From: an uncultured Clostridia bacterium
GTDB taxonomy: Bacteria > Bacillota > Clostridia > Oscillospirales > Oscillospiraceae
NCBI GenBank assembly: GCA_945613045.1
Contig: CALZAG010000017.1
Coordinates: forward strand, 1-17,320
Length of the DNA stretch: 17,320 nucleotides
Reading direction: 5' to 3'
This document shows positions 1 through 7,023 of this stretch, piece after piece. The notes under the pieces were generated by a model. It ran no database searches. It had not been told where the DNA came from and worked only from the letters and a program-made list of their open reading frames with translations. Both the position numbers and the translations under genes were made by a program. The first letter of the stretch is position 1, and each line of letters begins with the position of its first letter.

Positions 1-16
1 ACGGCATAGTTGCCCC

Positions 17-439
17 CTATATGCGCGGAATCATGCTGATGGCCTTTATGGGACAGCGCTTCATGCACTTTTCGCAGCCAATGCAGACCGAGGGATCGGC
101 GAGAAACGCGTGCGTGCGTATATCGCCGTGAAACTGCGGCTTGCTTATCTCCAGTGCATACATGGGGCAGACGTCCACACACAGCGAACAGCCCGTGCAT
201 TTATCCTCATCCACGGAGGGCATATTCCAATCCTCCCATGAGCAGAAGGTGGTCAGCCTGCCGTCGTCGTCGTAAACCGCTTCGTTTTCGCAGAAATCGG
301 CGCACAGCCCGCAGGATACGCAGATCTCGGGGTCAATAGAGTGCGTCTTATACTGCTCGCCGCTGATGGCCTGAGTGGGACAAGCGGCCGAACAGGCGTC
401 GCAGCCGGTGCATTTTTCCTTGTTTATACTGTATGCCAT
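17..439 (-). CDS. Polyferredoxin with four 4Fe-4S motifs, likely small subunit/electron acceptor of the tungsten oxidoreductase
   Basis: A 140-residue soluble protein made almost entirely of iron-sulfur cluster motifs. Four Cys-x2-Cys-x2-Cys-x3-Cys sets are visible: C10/13/16/20, C40/43/46/50, C81/84/87/91 and C119/122/125/129, three of them followed by the usual proline. An extra C66 lies between sets two and three. There is no signal peptide or membrane segment. It is the last visible gene of a minus-strand operon, starting only two bases after the stop of the MoaD-like gene. Bacterial tungsten aldehyde oxidoreductases are often encoded with a four-cluster polyferredoxin subunit (WorS/AorA type), so the inferred role is to take electrons from the AOR-family enzyme and pass them to soluble ferredoxin or another partner. 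The family call is firm; the partnership rests on gene order. The gene is complete, with a TAG stop at 17-19. Confidence 0.9.
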   Translation of the reverse strand: MAYSINKEKCTGCDACSAACPTQAISGEQYKTHSIDPEICVSCGLCADFCENEAVYDDDGRLTTFCSWEDWNMPSVDEDKCTGCSLCVDVCPMYALEISKPQFHGDIRTHAFLADPSVCIGCEKCMKRCPIKAISMIPRI

Positions 440-441
440 AA

Positions 442-696
442 TCAGCCTCCTGCAACAGCGGGAACGAGGAAGAGAGTATCTCCGTCCTGAAGCTGAGCTT
501 TCATACCGACCTGTTTGCCGTTTAATGAAACGATGCAGCCTTTAAGATCTTTCATCGTGAGCGCGGTCTGCGGATCGCGCCTTTTTACCTCATCCATTAT
601 GATGGGGAAGATATCCTTGACGGAGCTTACGTCAAGGCTCATCTCTTTGATCCCGCTGTCAAGGCGGAAGGTTCCGAACAGTTTTACAGTGACCAT
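442..696 (-). CDS. MoaD/ThiS-family sulfur carrier-like protein
   Basis: An 84-residue protein with the ubiquitin-like beta-grasp pattern of MoaD/ThiS: an N-terminal beta strand (VTVKLFGTFR), a conserved late segment (VSLNGKQV, then LQDGDTLFLVPAVAGG) and a C-terminal Gly-Gly. In this family that tail is adenylated by an E1-like enzyme (MoeB/ThiF) and carries the thiocarboxylate sulfur used to build the dithiolene of molybdopterin. MoaD-like genes commonly sit beside AOR genes, where they are thought to serve the tungsten-pterin cofactor. Here it lies 9 bases after the AOR stop and 2 bases before the polyferredoxin start, so co-translation with both is likely. No E1 or MoaE partner is in the window. 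A general sulfur-carrier role cannot be excluded. Confidence 0.85.
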   Translation of the reverse strand: MVTVKLFGTFRLDSGIKEMSLDVSSVKDIFPIIMDEVKRRDPQTALTMKDLKGCIVSLNGKQVGMKAQLQDGDTLFLVPAVAGG

Positions 697-705
697 GACT
701 CCTCC

Positions 706-2625
706 TCAAATAATCTTCATTTTTCTGAGCTTTTCCTCGGTGGGCAGCCCGTTTTTGTCCCATCCTCTTGCTTCGTAGTAGACCTTTTTCATAACCTCAA
801 GGGGCACCTTGGTGCTGGGATCCTTGGGATCCTGCGGGACGTTGGTCAGGCGCTTGGGCAGAGTGTCCATGGCGGCGCTGACGCCGAATTTGGCGTTGAC
901 GGCGCGCTCGACGTTATAGCTCCTCTCGCCGGCGCGTATAAACCTGGCCAGATTGCACTTCATACCTGTCGCGTATTCTATCGCCTTGGTGTGCGGCAAA
1001 AGAAACAGATGGAAGGATGCTATCCCGGGGAACTTATTCAGAATGCGCACAACGGGCCCGAGGAATGGGATGACCTTGTTGACGGTCTTCGTGACAACGC
1101 TGTTGGGCTTGGAAATAAGAAAGCTGGGGAATACGGCGTATGATGTGAACAGGCACTGTCCGGTCATGGAAACGGACTCCATAAGATCCTGCATTAACAT
1201 ACATAAATCGGCCTTAGCGTGTGGAGTCTGAGGGTCGGCGTTAAGTCCGAGGTTTTCGACAATGACCAGATATCCGCCGTTAAGGTGGCAGCCGCCGCGG
1301 TTGGATACCGCGTAGCCGAGACCCTGACCCACGGAGCGGCGGGGCTCGTAGGCTGCGAGCTCCAGACCCTTTGACTGGATGGCAAAGTCCTTGCCGCCGT
1401 ATTTTTCACTGAGCCAGCGGCTGCCCTCGGCAAGCTCGTTGCCTATGCCGCGCCGGTATGCGATATTCTCAAAGGTCTTTGAAATGTTGGCGGTCTTGCC
1501 GAAGGACAGGCCGTTTTTCCACAGCCCCTGCTCGTTTGCCTCCATGGCCCAGGCAAGCGTGCTGGCTGCGGAAATAGTGTCCATGCCGAGCTCGTCAAGC
1601 TCATAGTTCCACTTGAGTATGAGCTCAAGATTATCGTTCATTATGCCGCCGCCGAGCAGACCGAGGGTCTCGAGCTCGGGGCCTTTGACCTCTTGCCCTT
1701 CAACATTGACTGTGCGGGCACACTTGATGGGGCAGGACATACAGCCCTTGTTGACGATGTTGTAATCCTCCGCAAGGACCTCGCCGCTGACCTTGTCAAA
1801 GTGCTCATACTGACCGTAGGCGTAATTTCTCGTGGAGAGTATGCCGCGCATCTGCATGGGGCTGACAAGTCCGGCGGTGCCCATTTTGGGGAGCTGGTTG
1901 CCGGTGAGCGGATGCTTGCGCAGAGTCTCCGTCCATTTCTGATAGAGCTTCGTCGTTTTTTCGGGATCAAATACCGGCACCTCGTGATTTCCGGTAGCGA
2001 CCATGGCTTTGAGATTTTTCGAGCCGAACACAGCCCCGACGCCGGCGCGTCCCGCGGCTCGCTCGCCGCTTATGACGGCGGCGTATTTGACCATGTTTTC
2101 ACCCGCGGGGCCGATCGAGAGCATGCCGCATTTGACCCTGCACTTGCGGGCCTCGTTCATCCTGCGCTGGAGCTCCTCCTGCGACTGCGAAACCTTCATG
2201 CCCCATAGGTCTCCGGCTTCGTGGAAAAAGAACTTGTCGTTTTTAATCTCAATCCATGTGGGGACTGGGCATTTGCCGCGGATGACCAATGCGTCTATGC
2301 CGGCTTTTTTGAGATAGTACCCGAAATTTCCGCCGCAGTTGGAGGATGTGGTTATCCCTGTCAGCGGGGAGAGGGTGGAAATGTTGAAGCGGTTCGAGCA
2401 GGGCGCTCCCGTGCCGGTGAGCGGGCCTGTTGAAACGATGATGAGATTATCCTCCGAAAAGGCAGTCTCCTTGCCGGTGAAATTATCGAACATGATCTTT
2501 GAGGCCATGGCCTTAGCGCCTATGTAAAGCTCACGGTCTTCGTCCGACCATGGGTATTCGCTGATGAGCGACTTGCTCAGGTCGACCATTAAGACCTTCC
2601 CCATATAGCCCGAGTATTTAGTCAT
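706..2625 (-). CDS. Tungsten-dependent aldehyde ferredoxin oxidoreductase family protein
   Basis: A 639-residue cytosolic protein of the AOR family, which oxidises aldehydes to carboxylic acids with a tungsten-bispterin cofactor and one 4Fe-4S cluster, reducing ferredoxin. The N-terminal AOR domain is clear (GYMGKVLMVDLS, residues 6-18; STGPLTGTGAPCSNRFN, 65-81; SGERAAGRAGVGAVFGSKNLKA, 186-207). The cluster ligands are C295-x2-C298-x3-C302 and probably C491 in MTGQCLF. GPELET (315-320) and the DELGMD segment (344-349) are typical family motifs, and H447 in GGCHLNGGY lies in the usual catalytic region. A stretch of about 43 residues (roughly 501-543) rich in hydrophobic residues follows the fourth Cys and seems longer than in archaeal AORs. 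A GAGGGG ribosome site (2632-2637) lies 6 bases before the ATG. It is first gene of the operon with the MoaD-like and polyferredoxin genes and is divergent from a tungstate importer, which supports tungsten as the metal. The exact aldehyde substrate is not visible. Confidence 0.95.
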   Translation of the reverse strand: MTKYSGYMGKVLMVDLSKSLISEYPWSDEDRELYIGAKAMASKIMFDNFTGKETAFSEDNLIIVSTGPLTGTGAPCSNRFNISTLSPLTGITTSSNCGGNFGYYLKKAGIDALVIRGKCPVPTWIEIKNDKFFFHEAGDLWGMKVSQSQEELQRRMNEARKCRVKCGMLSIGPAGENMVKYAAVISGERAAGRAGVGAVFGSKNLKAMVATGNHEVPVFDPEKTTKLYQKWTETLRKHPLTGNQLPKMGTAGLVSPMQMRGILSTRNYAYGQYEHFDKVSGEVLAEDYNIVNKGCMSCPIKCARTVNVEGQEVKGPELETLGLLGGGIMNDNLELILKWNYELDELGMDTISAASTLAWAMEANEQGLWKNGLSFGKTANISKTFENIAYRRGIGNELAEGSRWLSEKYGGKDFAIQSKGLELAAYEPRRSVGQGLGYAVSNRGGCHLNGGYLVIVENLGLNADPQTPHAKADLCMLMQDLMESVSMTGQCLFTSYAVFPSFLISKPNSVVTKTVNKVIPFLGPVVRILNKFPGIASFHLFLLPHTKAIEYATGMKCNLARFIRAGERSYNVERAVNAKFGVSAAMDTLPKRLTNVPQDPKDPSTKVPLEVMKKVYYEARGWDKNGLPTEEKLRKMKII

Positions 2626-2644
2626 TCATAACCCCTCTTTTCCA

Positions 2645-2693
2645 GTAAAAGTTTCCTGATACTATAATAATATAGTTCTTTTACGAGTAAAAG
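2645..2693. repeat. Three copies of the heptamer GTAAAAG/CTTTTAC around the AOR promoter
   Basis: GTAAAAG occurs at 2645-2651 and 2687-2693, with the inverse CTTTTAC at 2678-2684. The last two form a perfect 7-bp inverted repeat with a 2-bp spacer. The two direct copies are 42 bp apart, close to four helical turns. Between them lies another inverted repeat, ACTATA-ATAA-TATAGT (2661-2676). The layout suits an operator for a regulator of the AOR operon, but no regulator gene is in view and the region is AT-rich, so chance is possible. Confidence 0.4.
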
Positions 2694-2696
2694 CAA
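2667..2696 (-). promoter_or_regulatory. Candidate sigma-70-type promoter of the AOR operon
   Basis: Read on the minus strand, TTGCTT (2691-2696) and TATTAT (2667-2672) are separated by 18 bases, which would give a leader of about 35 nt before the AOR start. The -35 box overlaps one GTAAAAG repeat and the spacer contains its inverted partner. The region is AT-rich, so other -10 choices are possible. Confidence 0.45.
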
Positions 2697-2777
2697 AAAA
2701 ATGCACAATCAATAAAAACAGAAGCAAATTGTCAGTACTTACAAAAAACATATGCCATATTTGTATATATTACAGGT

Positions 2778-2806
2778 TTGACCGCTGCTTAATTTGCTAT
2801 TATACT
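2778..2806 (+). promoter_or_regulatory. Promoter of the tungstate transporter operon
   Basis: TTGACC (2778-2783) and TATACT (2801-2806) are separated by exactly 17 bases, close to the sigma-70/sigma-A consensus. Transcription would start near 2813, giving a leader of about 45 nt, too short for a molybdenum/tungsten-cofactor riboswitch. A weak inverted repeat TGGAT/ATCCA (2806-2810, 2822-2826) flanks the predicted start site. Confidence 0.65.
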
Positions 2807-2857
2807 GGATGTATACGGAAAATCCAACCAAAATCTTTAAAAGGAGCATAAAAAGCA

Positions 2858-3844
2858 ATGAAAAAGTATGTTTCCCTGCTGCTTGCGGTGCTGATGATTT
2901 GTTCATTATGCGCATGCGGTACAAACGGTGACCCTGCCCCAAGCAAAGAACCTGAAAGCAATGTGAAAATAGAGATACTTCTCGAGCAGGACGACAGCAT
3001 GATAAATACATACAGCCTGCTGGCGGTGGATCCCTCTGCACCGTTTGTTGACGCCGACGGCAACTCCGTGAGCGACGTCAAGATAAACACCGTGGGCGCC
3101 GACGCGCTCATCAACTGGCTGCTGTCGAAGGACACCATGGAGCTTGCAGCGAACTTCGGCTATGCCGATTACGGCGAATACCTGTTCTATGCTCTGGACG
3201 GTGCTCCCGTGTCCGAGGCGGCAATACCCGAGGCTGAGGATGATACCAGGACCATTCGCCTTTCAACCACCACCTCCGTCAACGACTCGGGACTTCTCGG
3301 CTACCTGCTGCCCATGTTCGAGGACAAATACGGATATGAGGTCGAGGTGTTCTCCGCAGGCACCGGCAAGGCTATTGCCAACGCCAAGATGGGTAACGCA
3401 GACCTTATCCTTGTACACTCCAAAGCTCAGGAGGAGGCTTTCATAGCTGACGGCTTTGCCCGTGTCATCGACGGCATGGAGGCCGAGCGCCTGTCATTCC
3501 TGTACAACTATTTCGTGCTGGTAGGGCCTTCTGACGATCCCGCCGGTGTAAAGGATGCCGGCGACGTAAAGGCCGCGTTCAAGGCGATAGCCGACGGCAA
3601 GTACAAATTCGTATCCCGCGGCGACGGCTCCGGCACCCACACCAAGGAGCTCTCCCTCTGGCCCGAGGAGCTTGGCATCACCGCAGAGCAGGAAAGCTTT
3701 GCAGATTACACTGACTGGTATGTTTCCTCCAATGCCGGCATGGGCGTGTGCCTGACCATGGCAAACGAGCAGGGCGCGTACATCCTCTCGGATAAGGCCA
3801 CCTTCCTGACCTTCCGCGCAAACGACGGCGTTATCGAAGGATAA
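2858..3844 (+). CDS. tupA: TupA-like tungstate-binding lipoprotein, apparently circularly permuted
   Basis: A 328-residue extracytoplasmic solute-binding lipoprotein. Residues 1-20 form a signal peptide ending in a lipobox-like LCAC, with C20 the lipidation site, followed by a short polar linker. The core tungstate-binding signatures are present: STTTSVNDSGLL (136-147), AGTGKAIANAKMGNADLILVHS (167-188), SRGDGSGTHTKE (253-264) and SNAGMGVCLTMANEQGAYILSD (291-312). In ordinary TupA the TTTS motif comes right after the signal peptide, and the protein ends with a segment of the type NPYGVIAVNP...FGxxxYGxxLF. Here the counterpart of that final segment (about 37-116: KIEILLEQDDSMINTYSLLAVDP, split across 37-59, and FGYADYGEYLF, 100-110) lies before the TTTS motif, and the protein stops at 328 without a second copy. 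AAGGAG (2841-2846) lies 11 bases before the ATG. First gene of tupABC. Tungstate is favoured over molybdate by the TupA motifs and the neighbouring AOR operon. Confidence 0.88.
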   Translation: MKKYVSLLLAVLMICSLCACGTNGDPAPSKEPESNVKIEILLEQDDSMINTYSLLAVDPSAPFVDADGNSVSDVKINTVGADALINWLLSKDTMELAANFGYADYGEYLFYALDGAPVSEAAIPEAEDDTRTIRLSTTTSVNDSGLLGYLLPMFEDKYGYEVEVFSAGTGKAIANAKMGNADLILVHSKAQEEAFIADGFARVIDGMEAERLSFLYNYFVLVGPSDDPAGVKDAGDVKAAFKAIADGKYKFVSRGDGSGTHTKELSLWPEELGITAEQESFADYTDWYVSSNAGMGVCLTMANEQGAYILSDKATFLTFRANDGVIEG

Positions 3845-3850
3845 ACCCCT

Positions 3851-4543
3851 ATGGAAACTGCTCTTCACAAAGCGATCGAGCTTATATTTTCCGGCAGTGC
3901 GCTTCTGGAGGATATAGTTTGGGTCACTGTGCGAATGAGCCTTGCAAGTTCACTTACGGCACTCCTTATCGGAGTGCCGTTTGGTGTGCTTTTCGGCAGC
4001 GGCTCCTTCCCGGGAAAGCGAATACTTGTAGTCATAAACCGCACGCTCATGGGACTGCCGCCCGTGGTATGCGGGCTTTTGTGCTATCTTATGTTCTGCG
4101 GAGTGGGGCCTCTGCGCCATCTTGAACTGCTGTATACGGTAACGGGCATGGTGATTGCCCAGATAATCCTGATAACCCCAATCGTCATCGGCATGATGGA
4201 GCCCTTCGTGTCGGGCATATATCCGGATATACGCGAAACGGCGCGGGGCATGGGCATAAGCCGGATAAAAACGCTGGGCCTGCTCATAAATGAGAGCCGG
4301 TATCAGATATTCTCCACCTATCTCATGGCTCTGTCGAGGGCTCTGGCAGAGGTCGGAGCGGTCTCCATGGTCGGCGGAGCCATAGCCTACAAGACAAACG
4401 TCATGACTACCGCCATCATGAACTTCACCAACATGGGCAATTTCACCACGGCCCTCGCGCTGGGTATCATCCTGCTCGCCGGTTCTCTTGTCATAAACGC
4501 TGCGGTATCTCTGATGCAGGGGAGGGCGGAGACATGGTGCTGA
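3851..4543 (+). CDS. tupB: Tungstate ABC transporter permease TupB
   Basis: A 230-residue integral membrane protein with several hydrophobic segments (around 22-48, 57-83, 93-117, 158-178 and 199-222). The cytoplasmic EAA-type loop that docks on the ATPase is at about 129-148 (ETARGMGISRIKTLGLLINE). The length and the sequence GAVSMVGGAIAYKTNVMTTAI (169-189, given here as the conserved region after the loop) fit the single-permease tungstate transporters rather than the larger sulfate or phosphate pairs. It starts 6 bases after the tupA stop, with GAAGGA (3836-3841) overlapping the end of tupA as its ribosome site, and overlaps tupC by 10 bases. It forms the translocation channel for tungstate, probably as a homodimer. 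Confidence 0.9.
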   Translation: METALHKAIELIFSGSALLEDIVWVTVRMSLASSLTALLIGVPFGVLFGSGSFPGKRILVVINRTLMGLPPVVCGLLCYLMFCGVGPLRHLELLYTVTGMVIAQIILITPIVIGMMEPFVSGIYPDIRETARGMGISRIKTLGLLINESRYQIFSTYLMALSRALAEVGAVSMVGGAIAYKTNVMTTAIMNFTNMGNFTTALALGIILLAGSLVINAAVSLMQGRAETWC

Positions 4544-5187
4544 GAAACCTCAAAAAAAGCTACAACGGCAGGTGCGTCCTTGAGCTTGACGAACTGAGCC
4601 TTGAAAAAGGAAAGATATACGCGGTCATCGGTGCAAACGGCAGCGGCAAATCCACGCTTGCAAAGCTTGCGGCCGGCGTGCTCGGGCATGACGGCGGCAG
4701 GACGGAGAAACCGGATCTCAGCATCGGCTATATGCCCCAGAAAAGCTTTGCCTTCCGCATGAGTCTCAGAAAAAACATGCTGATAAACGGGGATGATGCG
4801 CAGCGTGCGCAGGAGCTTCTCGGCGCACTGAAGCTCGGGCATCTTTCGGAGGCCAAGGCCAAGCGCCTCTCTGGCGGCGAGACCGCGCGTATGGCGCTGG
4901 CAAGGCTGCTTATGCGCGATTATGAGCTGCTTGTGCTCGATGAGCCGAGCTCCGCTATGGATATAGAGTCCACGCTGCTGGCGGAAAGGCTTATCCGTGA
5001 TTATCGGGACAGGACAGGCTGCGCCGTGCTTATCGTGACCCACTCCATAAATCAGGCCGAGCGCATAGCCGACGAGGTGCTTTTCCTGTCCGAAGGAAGG
5101 CTCATAGAGCGCGGCAGTCCGGAAAAGCTCATTAAGCATTCAGAGAATGAAATAACCCGTCGGTTCATAGAATTTTACAGCAAATAG
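4534..5187 (+). CDS. tupC: Tungstate ABC transporter ATP-binding protein TupC
   Basis: A 217-residue ABC ATPase, short for the family, as usual for tungstate importers without a C-terminal regulatory domain. Visible motifs are Walker A GANGSGKST (33-41), the Q-loop region YMPQKSF, signature LSGGE (about 113-117), Walker B LLVLDEP (about 132-138) and the H-switch in IVTHS. Its ATG lies inside the end of tupB (10-base overlap), behind a GGAGG-like ribosome site, which indicates translational coupling. It powers import of tungstate bound by the TupA lipoprotein. A hairpin terminator follows within a few bases of the stop. Confidence 0.93.
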   Translation: MVLRNLKKSYNGRCVLELDELSLEKGKIYAVIGANGSGKSTLAKLAAGVLGHDGGRTEKPDLSIGYMPQKSFAFRMSLRKNMLINGDDAQRAQELLGALKLGHLSEAKAKRLSGGETARMALARLLMRDYELLVLDEPSSAMDIESTLLAERLIRDYRDRTGCAVLIVTHSINQAERIADEVLFLSEGRLIERGSPEKLIKHSENEITRRFIEFYSK

Positions 5188-5189
5188 AA

Positions 5190-5222
5190 AACAGTTCCGC
5201 ACTTGTTTGGTGCGGAGCTGTT
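5190..5222. terminator. Bidirectional hairpin terminator between tupC and glnS
   Basis: A 13-bp stem (5190-5202 with 5210-5222, one G-U pair on RNA level) with a 7-base loop sits between the convergent tupC and glnS genes. On the minus strand it is followed by a T-rich run (TTTTC); on the plus strand the tail is weaker (TGTTAATATC). It probably ends transcription in both directions. Confidence 0.75.
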
Positions 5223-5231
5223 GTTAATATC

Positions 5232-6899
5232 TTACTTTTTAAAGCTGTCCTTGAGGGCGACGGCACGGTTAAATACAAGATGCCCTGGAGCGGAGTCCTT
5301 GCTGTCAACGCAGAAGTAGCCCATGCGCAGGAACTGGAAGTGCGCGGGAGCGACTGCATTCTCAAGCATCCTTTCCAGCTTGCAGCCGGTGAGTATTTCA
5401 AGCGAGTCGGGGTTCATGCAGCTTATGAAGTCCTTGTCGGCGGCGTCGGGGTCAGAGTCGGAGAACAGGTTGCTGTACTGCCGGACCTCGGCGTCAACGC
5501 AATTGTTTGCATCGACCCAGTGTATCGTCGCGCCTTTGACCTTGCGGCCGTCTGCGGGATCTCCGCCGCGGCTGTCGGGATCGTAGGTTGCCAGGACTTC
5601 GGTGACATTGCCGTTTTCGTCCTTAACGCAGCCGGTGCAGGTGATGAGGTACGCGCCCTTAAGACGGCACTCGGGGCCGTCGGGATACAGGCGCTTGTAC
5701 TTGGGAACGGGCGTCTCGAGGAAATCCTCGCTCTCTATCCAGAGCTCGCGGGAGAAGCTTACCTTGCGCGTGCCGGCGTCGGGATCGTTGGGGTTGTTCT
5801 CGACCTCAAGCTCCTCACTCTGCCCCTCGGGGTAGTTGGTGACGGTGAGCTTTATAGGCTTTAGCACCGCCATCGCGCGCTGGGCGTGCTCGTTCAGATC
5901 CTCACGCAGGCAGTGCTCGAGGAAAGAGTATTCAACGGTGCTGGGCACCTTTGCAACACCGATTCGCTCGCAGAAATTGCGGATGGACGCAGAGGTGTAG
6001 CCTCGGCGGCGCAGACCGCAGAGGGTGGGCATACGGGGATCGTCCCAGCCGGAAACGCGGCCCTCCTCGACGAGCCTTCTTAGCTTGCGCTTGCTCAGAA
6101 CGGTATAGTTGATGCCGAGGCGGGCAAACTCTATCTGGCGCGGCTTTGACGGCACCGAGACGTTATTTATAACCCAATCGTACAGCGGGCGGTGATCCTC
6201 GTACTCGAGCGAGCACAGCGAATGGGTTATGCCCTCAAGCGCGTCCTGAATGGGGTGCGCAAAATCGTACATGGGGAAGATGCACCACTTCGTGCCCTGA
6301 CGGTGATGCTCGATATAGCGGATGCGGTAGAGGACGGGGTCGCGCATATTGAAGTTGCCGGAGGCAAGGTCTATCTTTGCGCGCAGAGTGTATTTTCCTT
6401 CGGGGAATTCGCCGTTTCTCATGCGGCGGAAGAGGTCAAGGCTCTCCTCGATGGGCCTGTCCCTGTAAGGACTTATCGCGGGCTTTGTAACGTCGCCGCG
6501 GTATTCCCTGAACTGCTCAGGCGTCAGCTCGCATACATAGGCAAGACCTTTTTCTATAAGCTCGACCGCGTATTCATAGGTCTGCTCAAAATAATCCGAG
6601 CCGTAGAAGAAGCGGTCGCCCCAGTCAAAGCCCAGCCAGTGGATATCCTCCTGTATGGCGTCGACGTACTCGGTGTCCTCCTTGGCGGGGTTTGTGTCAT
6701 CCATGCGCAGGTTGCATAAGCCGCCGTACTTCTCAGCCGTGCCGAAATCAATGATCAGGGCCTTGCAGTGGCCGATATGCAGGTAGCCGTTGGGCTCGGG
6801 CGGAAAGCGGGTGTGCACCTTCATGCCCTCGCAGCGGCCGCCCTCGGCGAGATCCTCATCGATAAAGTTTTCAATAAAATTCTTGTTCAGTTCTTCCAT
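5232..6899 (-). CDS. glnS: Glutaminyl-tRNA synthetase
   Basis: A 555-residue class I aminoacyl-tRNA synthetase that charges tRNA-Gln directly with glutamine. The GlnRS-type signature PPEPNGYLHIGH is at 33-44 (HIGH at 41-44) and the KMSKS equivalent is VLSKRK (267-272), the usual GlnRS form. The MDDTNP segment (66-71) and the IEFARLGINYTVLSKRKL region support GlnRS over GluRS. The C-terminal beta-barrel anticodon-binding domain fills the rest, and the length is normal for bacterial GlnRS. AGGAG (6907-6911) lies upstream of the ATG. Many Firmicutes make Gln-tRNA by the GatCAB route, but several Clostridia carry a glnS thought to have been acquired horizontally. Monocistronic by appearance, with its own promoter and terminator. 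Confidence 0.96.
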   Translation of the reverse strand: MEELNKNFIENFIDEDLAEGGRCEGMKVHTRFPPEPNGYLHIGHCKALIIDFGTAEKYGGLCNLRMDDTNPAKEDTEYVDAIQEDIHWLGFDWGDRFFYGSDYFEQTYEYAVELIEKGLAYVCELTPEQFREYRGDVTKPAISPYRDRPIEESLDLFRRMRNGEFPEGKYTLRAKIDLASGNFNMRDPVLYRIRYIEHHRQGTKWCIFPMYDFAHPIQDALEGITHSLCSLEYEDHRPLYDWVINNVSVPSKPRQIEFARLGINYTVLSKRKLRRLVEEGRVSGWDDPRMPTLCGLRRRGYTSASIRNFCERIGVAKVPSTVEYSFLEHCLREDLNEHAQRAMAVLKPIKLTVTNYPEGQSEELEVENNPNDPDAGTRKVSFSRELWIESEDFLETPVPKYKRLYPDGPECRLKGAYLITCTGCVKDENGNVTEVLATYDPDSRGGDPADGRKVKGATIHWVDANNCVDAEVRQYSNLFSDSDPDAADKDFISCMNPDSLEILTGCKLERMLENAVAPAHFQFLRMGYFCVDSKDSAPGHLVFNRAVALKDSFKK

Positions 6900-6939
6900 G
6901 CTGCAACTCCTGTTATCCGGATACTTTTGAATAATTGAG

Positions 6940-6968
6940 ATTATAAACGATAATTGTAGTAATTACAA
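6940..6968 (-). promoter_or_regulatory. Promoter of glnS
   Basis: On the minus strand TTGTAA (6963-6968) and TATAAT (6940-6945) are 17 bases apart, a near-consensus sigma-A promoter about 40 bases before the glnS start. Its -35 box lies within the spacer of the candidate promoter for the divergent thioredoxin reductase-like gene, so the two promoters would compete for polymerase. Confidence 0.65.
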
Positions 6969-6985
6969 CAAAAAAGTAGTATAAT
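6954..6985 (+). promoter_or_regulatory. Candidate promoter of the thioredoxin reductase-like/thioredoxin operon
   Basis: A consensus -10 box TATAAT lies at 6980-6985, about 38 bases before the ATG. The best -35 is TTGTAG (6954-6959), but the spacing is 20 bases, longer than ideal. The -10 box is more convincing than the -35. Confidence 0.4.
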
Positions 6986-7023
6986 AACTGCTAAAATAAG
7001 AAAAAAACGGCGAGGTGAAAGCA

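Noticed and set aside
2626..2857. A possible molybdenum/tungsten-cofactor riboswitch in the AOR/tup intergenic region
   Set aside because: Both predicted leaders are under about 50 nt and I see no conserved large fold, so there is no room for it.
5280..5864. A 194-codon plus-strand open frame
   Set aside because: Antisense to the C-terminal part of glnS, no ribosome site and no domain; a coding shadow.
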